From positions 372,001-436,000 of the forward strand of contig NZ_CP038437.2 in NCBI RefSeq assembly GCF_008329985.2: a stretch of DNA of 64,000 nucleotides, in the 5' to 3' direction. This stretch comes from Halomonas binhaiensis (GTDB lineage Bacteria > Pseudomonadota > Gammaproteobacteria > Pseudomonadales > Halomonadaceae). The translations under genes and the position numbers were made by a program. Under the pieces are notes generated by a model that saw only the letters and a list, made by a program, of their open reading frames with translations, was not told where the DNA came from and ran no database searches. This document shows, one piece after another, positions 9,342 through 17,322 of this stretch; the stretch's first letter is position 1, and every line of letters begins with the position of its first letter.

Positions 9342-10787
9342 ATGGGTATCGTCGATCCCTCGGGGCCTCTCCTGTCCATTCTGCTATCGCTGTTAGGGGC
9401 TGTCTCGGTGTTGGCCGGCGTGGGTGCGCTGGCCTGGAGGCAGGGCCGCAAGCATTTGTTCAAGGCCCGACAACAGGCTGAAATGCTGCAGGCTCGCCTG
9501 CAGGAGCGTGATGAGAAGACTCGTCAGCTCGAGCAGGAACTGGCCGCCAGCGATGTCCAGTTGGATGCTTGCCGCGAGCAGTTGCAAAGCCTGCAGGGTG
9601 CTCTCGACGAGACTCGCCTGCGTCATGCCGAAGCCAGGGAGCGCAATGTGCGCCTGGAGGCGGAACGTGAGCAGTTGAAGGAACATCACCGTGAGCGCTT
9701 GGCATTGCTGGAAGAGTCTCGTGAGCGGCTCAAGAACGAATTTCAGCAGCTTGCCGGGCGTATCTTCGAGGAACGTCAGCAAGCCTTTCAGGCCCAGAGT
9801 CGAGAAGGGCTGGAAACGCTGCTCCAGCCATTTCGCGAGCAGGTCGATCAGTTTCGTCGCCGGGTCGAGGAATTGACTGGCCAGCATAGTCGCGAAAGTA
9901 TCTCGCTCAAGACCCAGATCGAGCAATTGGCAGGTCTCAATGCCCGCCTTGGTGAAGAGGCTGCGGGTTTGGCTCGAGCGCTCAAGGGGGATCAGAAAAC
10001 CCAGGGGGGCTGGGGCGAACTGATGCTGGAAACCGTGCTGGAACGCAGTGGATTGCGCCCCGACATCGAATATCGACGCGAGGTCTCTCTCAATGGAGAG
10101 CAGGGCCGACAGCGTCCGGATGCAGTGATCTACCTGCCTCAAGAGCGGCACCTGATCGTCGATGCGAAGGTTTCATTGAGTGCCTGGACGCGGGTCGTGA
10201 ATGCGGAGGACGACAGTGAGCGGGAAACTGCCATGAGCGCTCACTTGCAGTCCCTGCGCAGCCATATACGTGGCCTTGCTGCCAAGGACTACCCCGCCTT
10301 GCCTGGACTCAACTCGCCCGATTTCGTGTTTCTGTTCGTACCGATAGAGCCGGCGTTTGCCGCGGCCTTCGAGCGTGATCCCTCGCTATTCCAGGAAGCC
10401 TTTGAACGCCAGGTGGTGGTGGTGACACCTACCACCCTGCTGGCCAGTCTGCGTACCGTGGCTGGACTATGGAGCATGGAACGCCAGAATGACAACGCAC
10501 GCTTGATCGTGGCACGAGCTGAACGCTTGTTGGCCAAGTTCTCTGGCTTTGCAGAAAGTCTGGAAGATGTTGGCAAGCACCTCGAACGTGCCCGGGATAG
10601 CCATCATCAGGCCATCAATCGTCTGTCCAGAGGGCAGGGCAGTCTGGTGGCTCAGGCCGTTGAGCTTGAGCGCCTGGGGGCTCGCATGAAGAAACCGCTG
10701 CCGGCGACATTGCGGCGTGCGGCGGAAGCCGATGCGCTGGCGCCTGGAAAAAGTCCCGATGAACAGCCTGATGACAGCACGCCATGA
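9342..10787 (+). CDS. rmuC: DNA recombination protein RmuC
   Basis: RmuC family protein that limits inversion between short inverted repeats. The N-terminus has one membrane anchor (about residues 8-30), followed by a long coiled coil rich in Glu, Gln and Arg (about 35-200). The conserved RmuC nuclease-like core comes next: GDQKTQGGWGELMLETVLERSGLRPDIEY, RPDAVIYLPQERHLIVDAKVSLSAW, and LNSPDFVFLFVPIEPAFAAA. ATG 9342 was chosen; a GTG at 9339 is in frame one codon upstream. Length of about 481 aa is typical. The gene is followed by a hairpin at 10803. Confidence 0.92.
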   Translation: MGIVDPSGPLLSILLSLLGAVSVLAGVGALAWRQGRKHLFKARQQAEMLQARLQERDEKTRQLEQELAASDVQLDACREQLQSLQGALDETRLRHAEARERNVRLEAEREQLKEHHRERLALLEESRERLKNEFQQLAGRIFEERQQAFQAQSREGLETLLQPFREQVDQFRRRVEELTGQHSRESISLKTQIEQLAGLNARLGEEAAGLARALKGDQKTQGGWGELMLETVLERSGLRPDIEYRREVSLNGEQGRQRPDAVIYLPQERHLIVDAKVSLSAWTRVVNAEDDSERETAMSAHLQSLRSHIRGLAAKDYPALPGLNSPDFVFLFVPIEPAFAAAFERDPSLFQEAFERQVVVVTPTTLLASLRTVAGLWSMERQNDNARLIVARAERLLAKFSGFAESLEDVGKHLERARDSHHQAINRLSRGQGSLVAQAVELERLGARMKKPLPATLRRAAEADALAPGKSPDEQPDDSTP

Positions 10788-10802
10788 GGCCATGAAATGA
10801 AC

Positions 10803-10826
10803 AAGCCCACCGATCGAGGTGGGCTT
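10803..10826. terminator. Bidirectional terminator-like hairpin between rmuC and dps
   Basis: AAGCCCACC (10803-10811) pairs perfectly with GGTGGGCTT (10818-10826) around a 6-base loop. It lies between the convergent rmuC and dps genes. The flank on the minus-strand side is T-rich, consistent with terminating dps as well. Confidence 0.7.
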
Positions 10827-10831
10827 GAACT

Positions 10832-10863
10832 AGCACTAGATCCAAGTACTAGGATCTAGTGCT
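10832..10863. repeat. Second perfect inverted repeat in the rmuC-dps gap
   Basis: AGCACTAGATCC (10832-10843) and GGATCTAGTGCT (10852-10863) form a perfect 12-base stem with an 8-base loop. It lies directly beside the terminator hairpin. It may be a second terminator for dps. Confidence 0.5.
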
Positions 10864-10891
10864 GGAGAAAGAACCGATGTCGTGTCTGGTA

Positions 10892-11365
10892 TCAGCCGAG
10901 ATAGGCGCCCAGCATCCACACGGTCTTTTCCTGTTCGCGAATATAGTCGCTGATCTGAGAAGCGGTACCCTCGTCATCGGCATCGGAAGCCACGGAGAGA
11001 ATTTCGCGCTGGAACTCGATCAGGGTCTGGAAACCAGACAAGACGCCTCGTACACAGGCTTCGCCATCATGTACGTCCTTGTCTTCCTGGATGCGTGACA
11101 AGGTGGTGTAGTCGCTGTAGGCATGTACTGGCTTGTGGCCCAGGGTCAGGATACGCTCGGCCACTTCATCGACCTTGACCAGCAGGTCGGTGTAGAACTC
11201 TTCGAACTTCTCGTGCAGTTCGAAGAAGTTGGGGCCCTTCACGTTCCAGTGATAGCCACGCACATTCATGTAGAAGATCTGATAGTTGGCCAGCAGCTCG
11301 TTAAGCTTGGCGGCCAGATCGCTGGCGCTGCCCTGATGTAGACCGATAGCGTTAGTGTCGCTCAT
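10892..11365 (-). CDS. dps: Dps-family DNA protection / ferroxidase protein
   Basis: Ferritin-like dodecamer subunit, 157 aa, that stores iron and shields DNA under starvation or oxidative stress. The ferroxidase motif is visible around residues 39-66: YHWNVKGPNFFELHEKFEEFYTDLLVKVDEVAERI, containing the His, Asp and Glu ligands shared between subunits. ATG 11365 has a strong AAGGAGGC site about 7 bases upstream. No Lys-rich DNA-binding tail is seen at the N-terminus. It is monocistronic, flanked by hairpins downstream. Confidence 0.94.
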   Translation of the reverse strand: MSDTNAIGLHQGSASDLAAKLNELLANYQIFYMNVRGYHWNVKGPNFFELHEKFEEFYTDLLVKVDEVAERILTLGHKPVHAYSDYTTLSRIQEDKDVHDGEACVRGVLSGFQTLIEFQREILSVASDADDEGTASQISDYIREQEKTVWMLGAYLG

Positions 11366-11584
11366 GCATTGCCTCCTTGATCATGTTCTGCGGTTCAGTC
11401 TATCCGTGGTACTGACGACAAAAAAGCCAATTCCGTGTATCGCAACCATAGCTGGATTGCATGACATTTGCTTGCGACATTTGGCAGCACCCTCGATCCG
11501 TGGTGTCTTCGCTCGACCGTGCTTGTGCATATGAACAATATGTAAACACTAGCCATGAGCGGCCTAACTGCACAATTCATGCTT

Positions 11585-11623
11585 GCACGAGCTCTGGTCT
11601 GCACGAGCTCTGGTCTGCACGAG
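11585..11623 (+). repeat. 16-base direct tandem repeat, 2.4 copies
   Basis: GCACGAGCTCTGGTCT at 11585-11600 is repeated exactly at 11601-11616, followed by a partial copy GCACGAG (11617-11623). It sits in the dps-glycerate kinase gap immediately downstream of the glycerate kinase stop codon. No other feature is seen in 11366-11625. Confidence 0.8.
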
Positions 11624-11625
11624 AT

Positions 11626-12765
11626 TCAGAGGTGCTGTGTGGCGTAGATGGCCCGCACGAGGTTCTCGGTGCGGTCGCTCAGCAACTCTGCGCAACGAGA
11701 CAGGGCCTCATCCAGGTCCATGGGGCCATCGGCCAAGGCAAAGGCAGCGCTGACGCCTTCCTGCAAGGCGGCCTGCCAGCCCGGAGCCATGCGCCCTGCC
11801 AGCACAATGACAGGGACATGCCTGGCACTGGCCGCACGTGAGACCCCGATAGGAGTCTTGCCGGACAGGCTTTGGCCATCGAGTTGGCCTTCTCCGGTAA
11901 TGACCAGATCTGCCTTGGCCAGGCGCTGTTCCATGTTCGCCTGTTCCATGATCATTTCGATGCCAGGCCGCAGACGTCCACGAAGGAAGGTCGCAACAGC
12001 GAAGCCCATGCCTCCAGCGGCACCAGTGCCGGGTTGTTCGCGATGATCTTCATTCAGTACTTGACTGGCATGATCGGCAAAGTGACACAAAGCGGCATCC
12101 AGGTGTGCCACATCTGCCGGGCTGGCACCTTTCTGAGGGCCGAAGATGGCGCTTGCTCCGCGTTCTCCGAGCAGAGGATTGTCCACGTCCACGGCGGCTT
12201 CCACTTCGATATCGGCCAGGCGCGGATCAAGCCCGGACAGATCCAGGTGGGCGAGGTGTTGCAGAGCAGCGCCACCGGGGGGCAAGGGCTTGCCTTGTGC
12301 ATCGAGCAGACGCGCGCCCAGTGCCACCAGCATACCGGCTCCTCCATCATTGGTGGCACTGCCACCTAGAGTGACCAGCAGGCGCTGAGCGCCACTGTCC
12401 AGTGCCTCACGGATGAGTTCTCCTAGACCATGGGTAGTGCTGTGCAGAGCAGTGCGCTCTTCCCGTGTCAAAGCCTGCAGACCACTGGCTTCGGCGAGTT
12501 CGACATAGGCGGTGCGAGATTCAGGATGCCAGCCCCAGGCGGCCTTACAAGAACGTCCCAGGGCATCCTGAACGGTTGCAATGCGCCGTTCAGCACCGGT
12601 GGAGGCCAGTAGAGCATCCAGGCTACCTTCGCCGCCGTCGGCCAGCGGACATTCGTCGATGCCGATGGCAGGGTCGACGCGCCTGGCGCCTTCTGCGATG
12701 GCTCGCGCAGCATCTCGGGCAGACAGGGCGTCCTTGTAGCTATCGGGACAGATAAGCAGGTTCAT
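11626..12765 (-). CDS. Glycerate kinase (GlxK/GarK family)
   Basis: Phosphorylates D-glycerate with ATP, feeding glycolate or glucarate breakdown into glycolysis. 379 aa with family hallmarks: MNLLICPDSYKDALSARDAARAIAEG at the N-terminus, CPLADGGEGSLDAL near residue 40, LVTLGGSATNDGGAGMLVALGARLLD near 130, IFGPQKGAS near 210, and ADLVITGEGQLDGQSLSGKTP near 285. The class I (PF02595) fold is clear. Whether the product is 2- or 3-phosphoglycerate cannot be told from the sequence. No glyoxylate-pathway neighbours lie beside it. It is divergent from the lipoprotein/ZevAB operon, with an inverted-repeat operator candidate between them. Confidence 0.93.
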   Translation of the reverse strand: MNLLICPDSYKDALSARDAARAIAEGARRVDPAIGIDECPLADGGEGSLDALLASTGAERRIATVQDALGRSCKAAWGWHPESRTAYVELAEASGLQALTREERTALHSTTHGLGELIREALDSGAQRLLVTLGGSATNDGGAGMLVALGARLLDAQGKPLPPGGAALQHLAHLDLSGLDPRLADIEVEAAVDVDNPLLGERGASAIFGPQKGASPADVAHLDAALCHFADHASQVLNEDHREQPGTGAAGGMGFAVATFLRGRLRPGIEMIMEQANMEQRLAKADLVITGEGQLDGQSLSGKTPIGVSRAASARHVPVIVLAGRMAPGWQAALQEGVSAAFALADGPMDLDEALSRCAELLSDRTENLVRAIYATQHL

Positions 12766-12823
12766 AAGGTAACTCGCTCTTAGCGTTCTCTTTACTTGTG
12801 TTCTCTTTGCCTGGGCCAGGCGC

Positions 12824-12860
12824 CATATGGAAACTACTTTATGGAAAATATTTCCATATG
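12824..12860. promoter_or_regulatory. Nested inverted repeat in a divergent promoter region
   Basis: CATATGGAAA (12824-12833) is matched by TTTCCATATG (12851-12860). A third half-site, ATGGAAA (12841-12847), makes a tight palindrome ATGGAAA-ATA-TTTCCAT with the right arm. The region lies between the divergent glycerate kinase and lipoprotein genes, where an operator would be expected. The cognate regulator is unknown. It does not look like a standard Zur box. Confidence 0.45.
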
Positions 12861-12972
12861 TATATCCCGTCTACTTGCGATGAGTGTCATCAGCCCGTTG
12901 ATGCGTTTCCCGATGGCGTGGGACAGCGTAGACTCTGGGGAAGTATTTCATAGCCGCTCCATGGAGGTCGTG

Positions 12973-13542
12973 ATGCGCTTGCCCAAATTTTTTCCACTGG
13001 CATCGCTGGCGGCCGTCGCCTTGGGTGGTTGCCAGGCTACCCCGACGAGCCTGCCGATGGCCGAACCAGATCCCGCTGCAGAATGTCACTGGAGCATCAC
13101 TCCTGGATCGCTGGATCTCAACGATGTGGCCACTGCACTTGAGAAGCGTGACTTTCTGATCCGTGACACTGACACGGATCTGGGTGTGGTCTATGCCGAG
13201 CATGCTGAGCGTGCCATCTACCACAATGCTGATGCGATTCGACCTCGGGTCGGGATTGGGATCGGGGTAGGACGCGGTGTCAGCGTGGGCAGCGGCGTCG
13301 GAGTGGGCTTCGGTGGCTGGGGTTGGGGGATGGATGATGCAACGCGTATAGAGCGTGTATCCGTGGCTCTCAGCGATAGTGAGGTTCGCGTCAGTCGAGA
13401 TATCCGCTTGTTCGACTGGAATGGTGATCTGCGTGAGTTCCGCAGCGCCTCCGATGCGAACTTCTGTGTCGCCCTGCGTCAGGACATGACACCCATGAAC
13501 AGCTCCGGGAGCAGTGTGAACAACGCTGGGGAGGCGCAGTAA
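12973..13542 (+). CDS. Lipoprotein of unknown function, first gene of a ZevAB-like operon
   Basis: 189 aa. The start at ATG 12973 is set by GGAGG 6 bases upstream, and the following signal peptide ends in a lipobox LGGC, with the lipidated Cys at about residue 20. A Gly-rich stretch (GIGIGVGRGVSVGSGVGVGFGGWGWG, about residues 94-119) resembles a flexible or membrane-associated glycine-zipper segment. The protein is not recognised beyond this. The stop overlaps the start of the next lipoprotein by one base, so the four genes to 15684 are probably one operon and the protein may assist envelope metal handling. That role is inferred from context only. Confidence 0.75.
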   Translation: MRLPKFFPLASLAAVALGGCQATPTSLPMAEPDPAAECHWSITPGSLDLNDVATALEKRDFLIRDTDTDLGVVYAEHAERAIYHNADAIRPRVGIGIGVGRGVSVGSGVGVGFGGWGWGMDDATRIERVSVALSDSEVRVSRDIRLFDWNGDLREFRSASDANFCVALRQDMTPMNSSGSSVNNAGEAQ

Positions 13543-13922
13543 TGAGAGGGATGAGAAGGTTGGCCTTTTCCGGGCTGTTGTTGGTCTCATTGGTGGGGTG
13601 TGCGACGCCGTCGGCACCACCGGAGCCACCGCGAGAAGTGCACACGCAGGCGACCCCGCAGGTGGCGTTGCGCGAGAGTCTCGCTTTGATGATGGAGCGG
13701 GGCTATGTGATTACCCAGGCCGATGGAAGTCTTGGCCGCATTGATGCTGCTCTGGGACGCTATCCTGGTTATCGGGTCGAAATACGTGTCACGCAGGATT
13801 CAGGCGGTGGCAGCCGTATTGCTGTACAAGCCCTGGGGGGCGGTAGAGCCCTGCCGGGCAATGTGGTTGAACCCCTGTTGGTCGACCTGCAGTCACGCCT
13901 GGGCAGGGAGAACCCGCTGTGA
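13542..13922 (+). CDS. Small lipoprotein of unknown function
   Basis: 126 aa. The N-terminus MRGMRRLAFSGLLLVSLVGC is a lipoprotein signal with an LVGC lipobox. The mature part carries a short Pro-rich linker followed by a roughly 80-residue domain that alternates hydrophobic and charged residues. The domain resembles in outline the second half of the preceding lipoprotein, so the two may be related; this is an impression, not an alignment. Overlaps: TAATG with the gene before, GTGA with the gene after. Confidence 0.75.
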   Translation: MRGMRRLAFSGLLLVSLVGCATPSAPPEPPREVHTQATPQVALRESLALMMERGYVITQADGSLGRIDAALGRYPGYRVEIRVTQDSGGGSRIAVQALGGGRALPGNVVEPLLVDLQSRLGRENPL

Positions 13923-14575
13923 AAAGCATGCTGAACATGCTGATCGTGATGACTCTGTCATTGGCAGCGCCAGTTGCGGTGGACGCCCACCCGCATAGCT
14001 GGATTGACCTGTCAGTACGTCTTGAGGTGGATGACAAAGGGCGTCTACTAGCACTCGAGCAGGCCTGGCGGTTGGATCCTTTCTACAGTCTGGTACTGCT
14101 TGAGGATCTGGCAGCAGAGCCTGATGGCATGAATGTTGCGCTCGATCGACTGCGCGGCGACATGTTGAGGACCCTGGCTCCTCAAGGTTTCTTCACGGAA
14201 GCGGAGGTGGATGGTCAGGCGCTGTCATTCAAAGGGGTGGCCGAGGCAACGGTAATGAATAGCAATGACCGCATTGTGCTGCATTTCCGCTTGCCATTGC
14301 GCAAACCCATCACGCTTGCCGGCCATCTGCTCAGCTATCGGGTCTATGACCCGACCTATTATATCGAAGTGGTTCACGAGGCCGAAGATGACGGTTCGAC
14401 CCCGCTGCCGAATGCACTGGTGGTGCCGGACAGGCTGAATTGCGAACATGAGATCGTCAAGGCCACCCCTGATCCAGAGAAAGTTGCCGAAGCATCGCGC
14501 CTTGATATCGATGAGACAGGAGACCCCCGGCTGGGTCGTTTCTTTGCTGAAACTGGACGGGTGGACTGCAGATGA
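13919..14575 (+). CDS. DUF1007 family periplasmic protein, ZevA-like
   Basis: 218 aa with a signal peptide (about residues 1-23) ending near VDAHPHSWID. The HPHSWIDL motif just after the cleavage site is the hallmark of DUF1007 and supplies candidate metal-binding His residues. In Haemophilus influenzae the homologue ZevA works with the NicO-type permease ZevB in zinc acquisition. The same gene pair occurs here: the stop overlaps the next start as ATGA. The start is GTG 13919, overlapping the previous stop (GTGA). Metal identity (zinc versus nickel or cobalt) is inferred from the family only. Confidence 0.85.
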   Translation: MKSMLNMLIVMTLSLAAPVAVDAHPHSWIDLSVRLEVDDKGRLLALEQAWRLDPFYSLVLLEDLAAEPDGMNVALDRLRGDMLRTLAPQGFFTEAEVDGQALSFKGVAEATVMNSNDRIVLHFRLPLRKPITLAGHLLSYRVYDPTYYIEVVHEAEDDGSTPLPNALVVPDRLNCEHEIVKATPDPEKVAEASRLDIDETGDPRLGRFFAETGRVDCR

Positions 14576-15684
14576 AGGAGATGACCAAGGGGCGCAGTAC
14601 GGAAAGCCGTGCTGGAATACGTTGGGCTGGGTTATTTCTATTGTTCGCAGCGATCTCACTGGGCGGCGTGCTGTTCTGGGGAGTGGCATCCGGTGTTCTG
14701 GACGATGTCAGCCATTGGATCTATCGCGTTCAGGGAGACCTCCACCGCCGGATGACTGAAGCGGTGAGCCTGGTCAATCGTACCCCTTCGCCTCAGGCCT
14801 GGATGACGCTACTGGGATTGAGCTTGTTCTACGGCATTTTCCATGCTGCTGGGCCGGGTCATGGCAAGGCGGTGCTATCCACTTACCTGCTATCGCAGCG
14901 ACAAGGGACTGGAGGCTGGCGCAAGGCACTGGGACTATCCTTTGCTGCAGCGATAGTTCAGGGCATGGTAGCCATTGCTATCGTGCTGGTGCTAGTTAAT
15001 GTACTTGGCTGGCTGACGCGGGAAGCACTGGGCAGTGTCATTCGGGTAGAGCAGCTCAGCTTCCTGCTGGTGGCCTTGTTAGGAGCATGGTTATGCCTGC
15101 GAGCAATACGCGATTTCATCCGTCTGCAGCGGAGTGCATCTGAACAGCCCGCAGGCCATCAGCATGCACATGAGCAGCATACACATGAGCATCATGACCA
15201 TGCGCACGAACATCATGCCCATCCACACCAGGCTCACCAATACCATGATCATGTCTGCTGCGGTGGACATCATCATCTGTCTCCAGCGGATCTTGCCGAC
15301 TCAGGGCAGAAAAGCACTGTCTGGCTGACCGTGTTGGCCATCGGAGCCAGGCCATGCAGCGGCGCCGTATTGCTGATGGGGGTGACGACCCTGCTGGGGC
15401 AGCCGCTGATGGGGATTGCTGCGGTGATGGTCATGGCGCTGGGTACTGCTCTAACTGTCTCGGCGCTGGGACTGCTCAGTGTCCTGGCACGCGGCTGGGC
15501 GGAGCGACGCCTGGCTAGCCACCGCCATTGGTCTGTGGGATGGATCATGCCTCTGGTGGCTCTGACAGGGGGAGTGGTGATCTGTGTGCTCGGCGTGTCG
15601 CTATTGCTTCACGCCGAGCAAGGAGCTGGCAGCCTGCCGTTGCTGGTGGCTCCGAGAGGCGGGGGTGGGCTGACCGGAGGCTAG
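14572..15684 (+). CDS. NicO/RcnA-superfamily metal transporter, ZevB-like, with His-rich loop
   Basis: 370-aa inner-membrane protein with about seven hydrophobic segments. Signature motifs are FHAAGPGHGKAVLSTYLL (about residue 91) and AIGARPCSGAVLLM (about residue 256), both typical of NicO permeases. Between them, residues about 196-230 are extremely His-rich with alternating HEH, HAH and HDH, followed by a CCGGHHH patch, a likely cytosolic or periplasmic metal-capture loop. It is cotranscribed with the DUF1007 gene, pointing to import (ZevAB-like) rather than RcnA-type efflux. Its 3' end overlaps the convergent HIT gene by four bases. Confidence 0.87.
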   Translation: MKEMTKGRSTESRAGIRWAGLFLLFAAISLGGVLFWGVASGVLDDVSHWIYRVQGDLHRRMTEAVSLVNRTPSPQAWMTLLGLSLFYGIFHAAGPGHGKAVLSTYLLSQRQGTGGWRKALGLSFAAAIVQGMVAIAIVLVLVNVLGWLTREALGSVIRVEQLSFLLVALLGAWLCLRAIRDFIRLQRSASEQPAGHQHAHEQHTHEHHDHAHEHHAHPHQAHQYHDHVCCGGHHHLSPADLADSGQKSTVWLTVLAIGARPCSGAVLLMGVTTLLGQPLMGIAAVMVMALGTALTVSALGLLSVLARGWAERRLASHRHWSVGWIMPLVALTGGVVICVLGVSLLLHAEQGAGSLPLLVAPRGGGGLTGG

Positions 15685-16106
15685 TCTCCCAGCGTAAGAT
15701 CATCGACCAGTGCCAAAAGCTCCTCGCTGATCTGCTCCAGGCGCGCATCGTCGTAAACCTCTGCCTGGCCTTGCCCCCATACCGGGCCAGGCCAGGCGGG
15801 GTCGTCCTGGTGGCGCAGTATCACGTGGAGATGCAATTGCGCCACCATATTGCCAAGGGTGGCGATGTTGACCTTGTCTCCCTGGTATTGCTGTTTCAGC
15901 GCCTGGCCGAGCCGGGTCGCTTCACGCCACATCTGTTGCTGGTCGTGTTCGGATAGCTCGAAGACCTCGCTGATGGCAGGGCGGCGTGGGATCAGAATCA
16001 GCCAAGGGTAACGGGCATCATCCATCAACCTGAGTTCGCACAAGGGCAGGTGGGTGATGAGATGGCTATCAGCCGCAAGACGGGGGTGCAGGGAAAAGTG
16101 GTTCAT
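15681..16106 (-). CDS. HIT domain protein (histidine triad hydrolase)
   Basis: 141 aa. The HIT signature appears as QLHLHVILRH around residue 90, giving the catalytic H-x-H-x-x-x-H arrangement in which the last His is replaced in spacing by RH as in bacterial diadenosine-tetraphosphate-type HIT proteins. The N-terminal part (YPWLILIPRRP) is the conserved nucleotide-pocket strand. Probably a nucleotide phosphoramidase or Ap4A hydrolase; the substrate is unknown. It converges tail-to-tail with the zevB-like gene. Confidence 0.85.
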   Translation of the reverse strand: MNHFSLHPRLAADSHLITHLPLCELRLMDDARYPWLILIPRRPAISEVFELSEHDQQQMWREATRLGQALKQQYQGDKVNIATLGNMVAQLHLHVILRHQDDPAWPGPVWGQGQAEVYDDARLEQISEELLALVDDLTLGD

Positions 16107-16162
16107 GACAAGGGGTCTCAGTTCGCTGGTGAGATCGCAATAACACAGGACAAGGATCGCCC

Positions 16163-16906
16163 ATGACGCTATTCGAAGCCACTGCCTTGCTCGGCATTGG
16201 TGTCGTGGCAGGCTTCATCAATGTGCTGGCAGCGGGAGGCTCCATGCTGACATTGCCGCTGTTGATGTTCTTCGGTTTGCCTCCTCAGGTCGCCAATGGC
16301 ACCAACCGAGTTTCCATCACTTTTCAAAGTATCGCTGCCGTTGCCAGTTTCTTGCGGGCTGGATCGCGGCATCTGGATCTGAGCTTGCGCCTGTCCTTGC
16401 CTGCCGTTGCGGGTTCTCTATTGGGGGTATGGCTGGCGCTGAATATCAGTGATGCTCTGTTCCAGCATATTCTTGTGGTGGTCATGGGGTGTGCGGCAGT
16501 GATCATGATGTTGCCTCAGCCCAAACTGGATACCCGACCGTTGTCCAGAGATCGGCTGACACCGTCGATATACCTCGCCATGTTTGCCATCGGTGTGTAT
16601 GGCGGTTTTCTGCAAGTCGGGGTGGGCATTCTGTTCATTATTGTGCTGTATCGCGTGCTCAAGATTGACCTGGCTCAGGTCAATGCTTTCAAAGTGTTGA
16701 TCATACTGGTATACACTTTGCCTGCCTTGGCCATGTTTCTGTGGCATGACCAGGTGCGCTGGAGCTACGGGTTGGTGCTGGCAATGGGAAGCATGACCGG
16801 GGCCTGGCTGGCAGTAAAGGTCAATGTGAGCGCTCGCGGGGCGATGGTGGTCAAATGGCTGACCTTGGCTGTCATCGTGGTGATTATCCTCAGGCTGCTG
16901 CTGTAA
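16163..16906 (+). CDS. TauE/SafE family sulfite or organosulfur permease
   Basis: 247 aa with about eight hydrophobic segments arranged as two similar halves. The first half has AGFINVLAAGGSMLTLPLLMFFGLPPQVANGTNR and the second GVYGGFLQVGVGILFIIVLYRVLKIDLAQVNAFK, the paired TauE motifs. Family members export sulfite or sulfoacetate or act as anion transporters. There are no sulfur-metabolism neighbours to refine this. Confidence 0.87.
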   Translation: MTLFEATALLGIGVVAGFINVLAAGGSMLTLPLLMFFGLPPQVANGTNRVSITFQSIAAVASFLRAGSRHLDLSLRLSLPAVAGSLLGVWLALNISDALFQHILVVVMGCAAVIMMLPQPKLDTRPLSRDRLTPSIYLAMFAIGVYGGFLQVGVGILFIIVLYRVLKIDLAQVNAFKVLIILVYTLPALAMFLWHDQVRWSYGLVLAMGSMTGAWLAVKVNVSARGAMVVKWLTLAVIVVIILRLLL

Positions 16907-16964
16907 AGGGTTGTGGATAACGATGAAGGCCGCGCAGCTCTTTGGGCGCAGGAGGACTAATGTC

Positions 16965-17006
16965 AGCTAGTTGATTATTTAGCTAATTGATTATTTAGCT
17001 AGTTGA
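16965..17006 (+). repeat. 16-base AT-rich tandem repeat upstream of the entericidin-like gene
   Basis: AGCTAGTTGATTATTT (16965-16980), AGCTAATTGATTATTT (16981-16996) and a partial AGCTAGTTGA (16997-17006). It lies about 65 bases upstream of the entericidin ATG, so it may influence its promoter. The last copy overlaps a possible -35 TTGACC at 17003. Confidence 0.75.
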
Positions 17007-17070
17007 CCACGGTGCCGCCATAATAGATAAAAGCATTGTTGCCGTTTGAAAAATGAAGGGAGCTGGAAGC

Positions 17071-17205
17071 ATGAAGAGAACGTTGTCACTTGTATTGATT
17101 TCGCTGTTCACCCTGGCAGTGCTGACTGGCTGCAACACTTGGAGGGGCGTAGGGCAGGATATCGAGAAGGGCGGGGAAGCCATCCAGAATAGCGCAAACA
17201 AGTAA
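17071..17205 (+). CDS. Entericidin EcnA/EcnB family lipopeptide (44 aa)
   Basis: Reads MKRTLSLVLISLFTLAVLTG then CNTWRGVGQD and IEKGGEAIQNSANK, ending at TAA 17205. It has a signal peptide with lipobox LTGC and a mature part of about 24 residues with the entericidin-typical pattern C-N-T-x-x-G-x-G-x-D-I-x-x-G-G-x-x-I. A GGAAGC-type site precedes the ATG. In E. coli EcnA/EcnB form an antidote/toxin lipopeptide pair; only a single gene is present here, so the bacteriolytic role is uncertain. Confidence 0.88.
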   Translation: MKRTLSLVLISLFTLAVLTGCNTWRGVGQDIEKGGEAIQNSANK

Positions 17206-17239
17206 GCCGGCATTTGCGCAATCTTTCCTCTGCTTCATC

Positions 17240-17262
17240 GGGGGAGCCTATTGGGCTCCCCC
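17240..17262 (+). terminator. Hairpin downstream of the entericidin-like gene
   Basis: GGGGGAGCC (17240-17248) pairs with GGCTCCCCC (17254-17262) around a 5-base loop. It lies 35 bases after the entericidin stop. A weak T-run follows, so termination may be partial. Confidence 0.65.
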
Positions 17263-17322
17263 ATCATCAAGCGCTATATTCTGAGTCTTCGCAAATGCAT
17301 CTATTGGCAATGGAGGCCAGAC

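Noticed and set aside
8744..9463. Long minus-strand open frames opposite pepD and rmuC
   Set aside because: Shadows of real genes on the plus strand; no domain resemblance.
11585..11623. Tandem 16-base repeat considered as a CRISPR or attachment site
   Set aside because: Only two and a half contiguous copies with no spacers, no cas genes, and no integrase or tRNA beside it.
12871..13629. 252-aa minus-strand open frame opposite the lipoprotein genes
   Set aside because: Antisense to two genes with clear lipoboxes and ribosome sites; Thr/Ala/Asp-rich sequence without family features.
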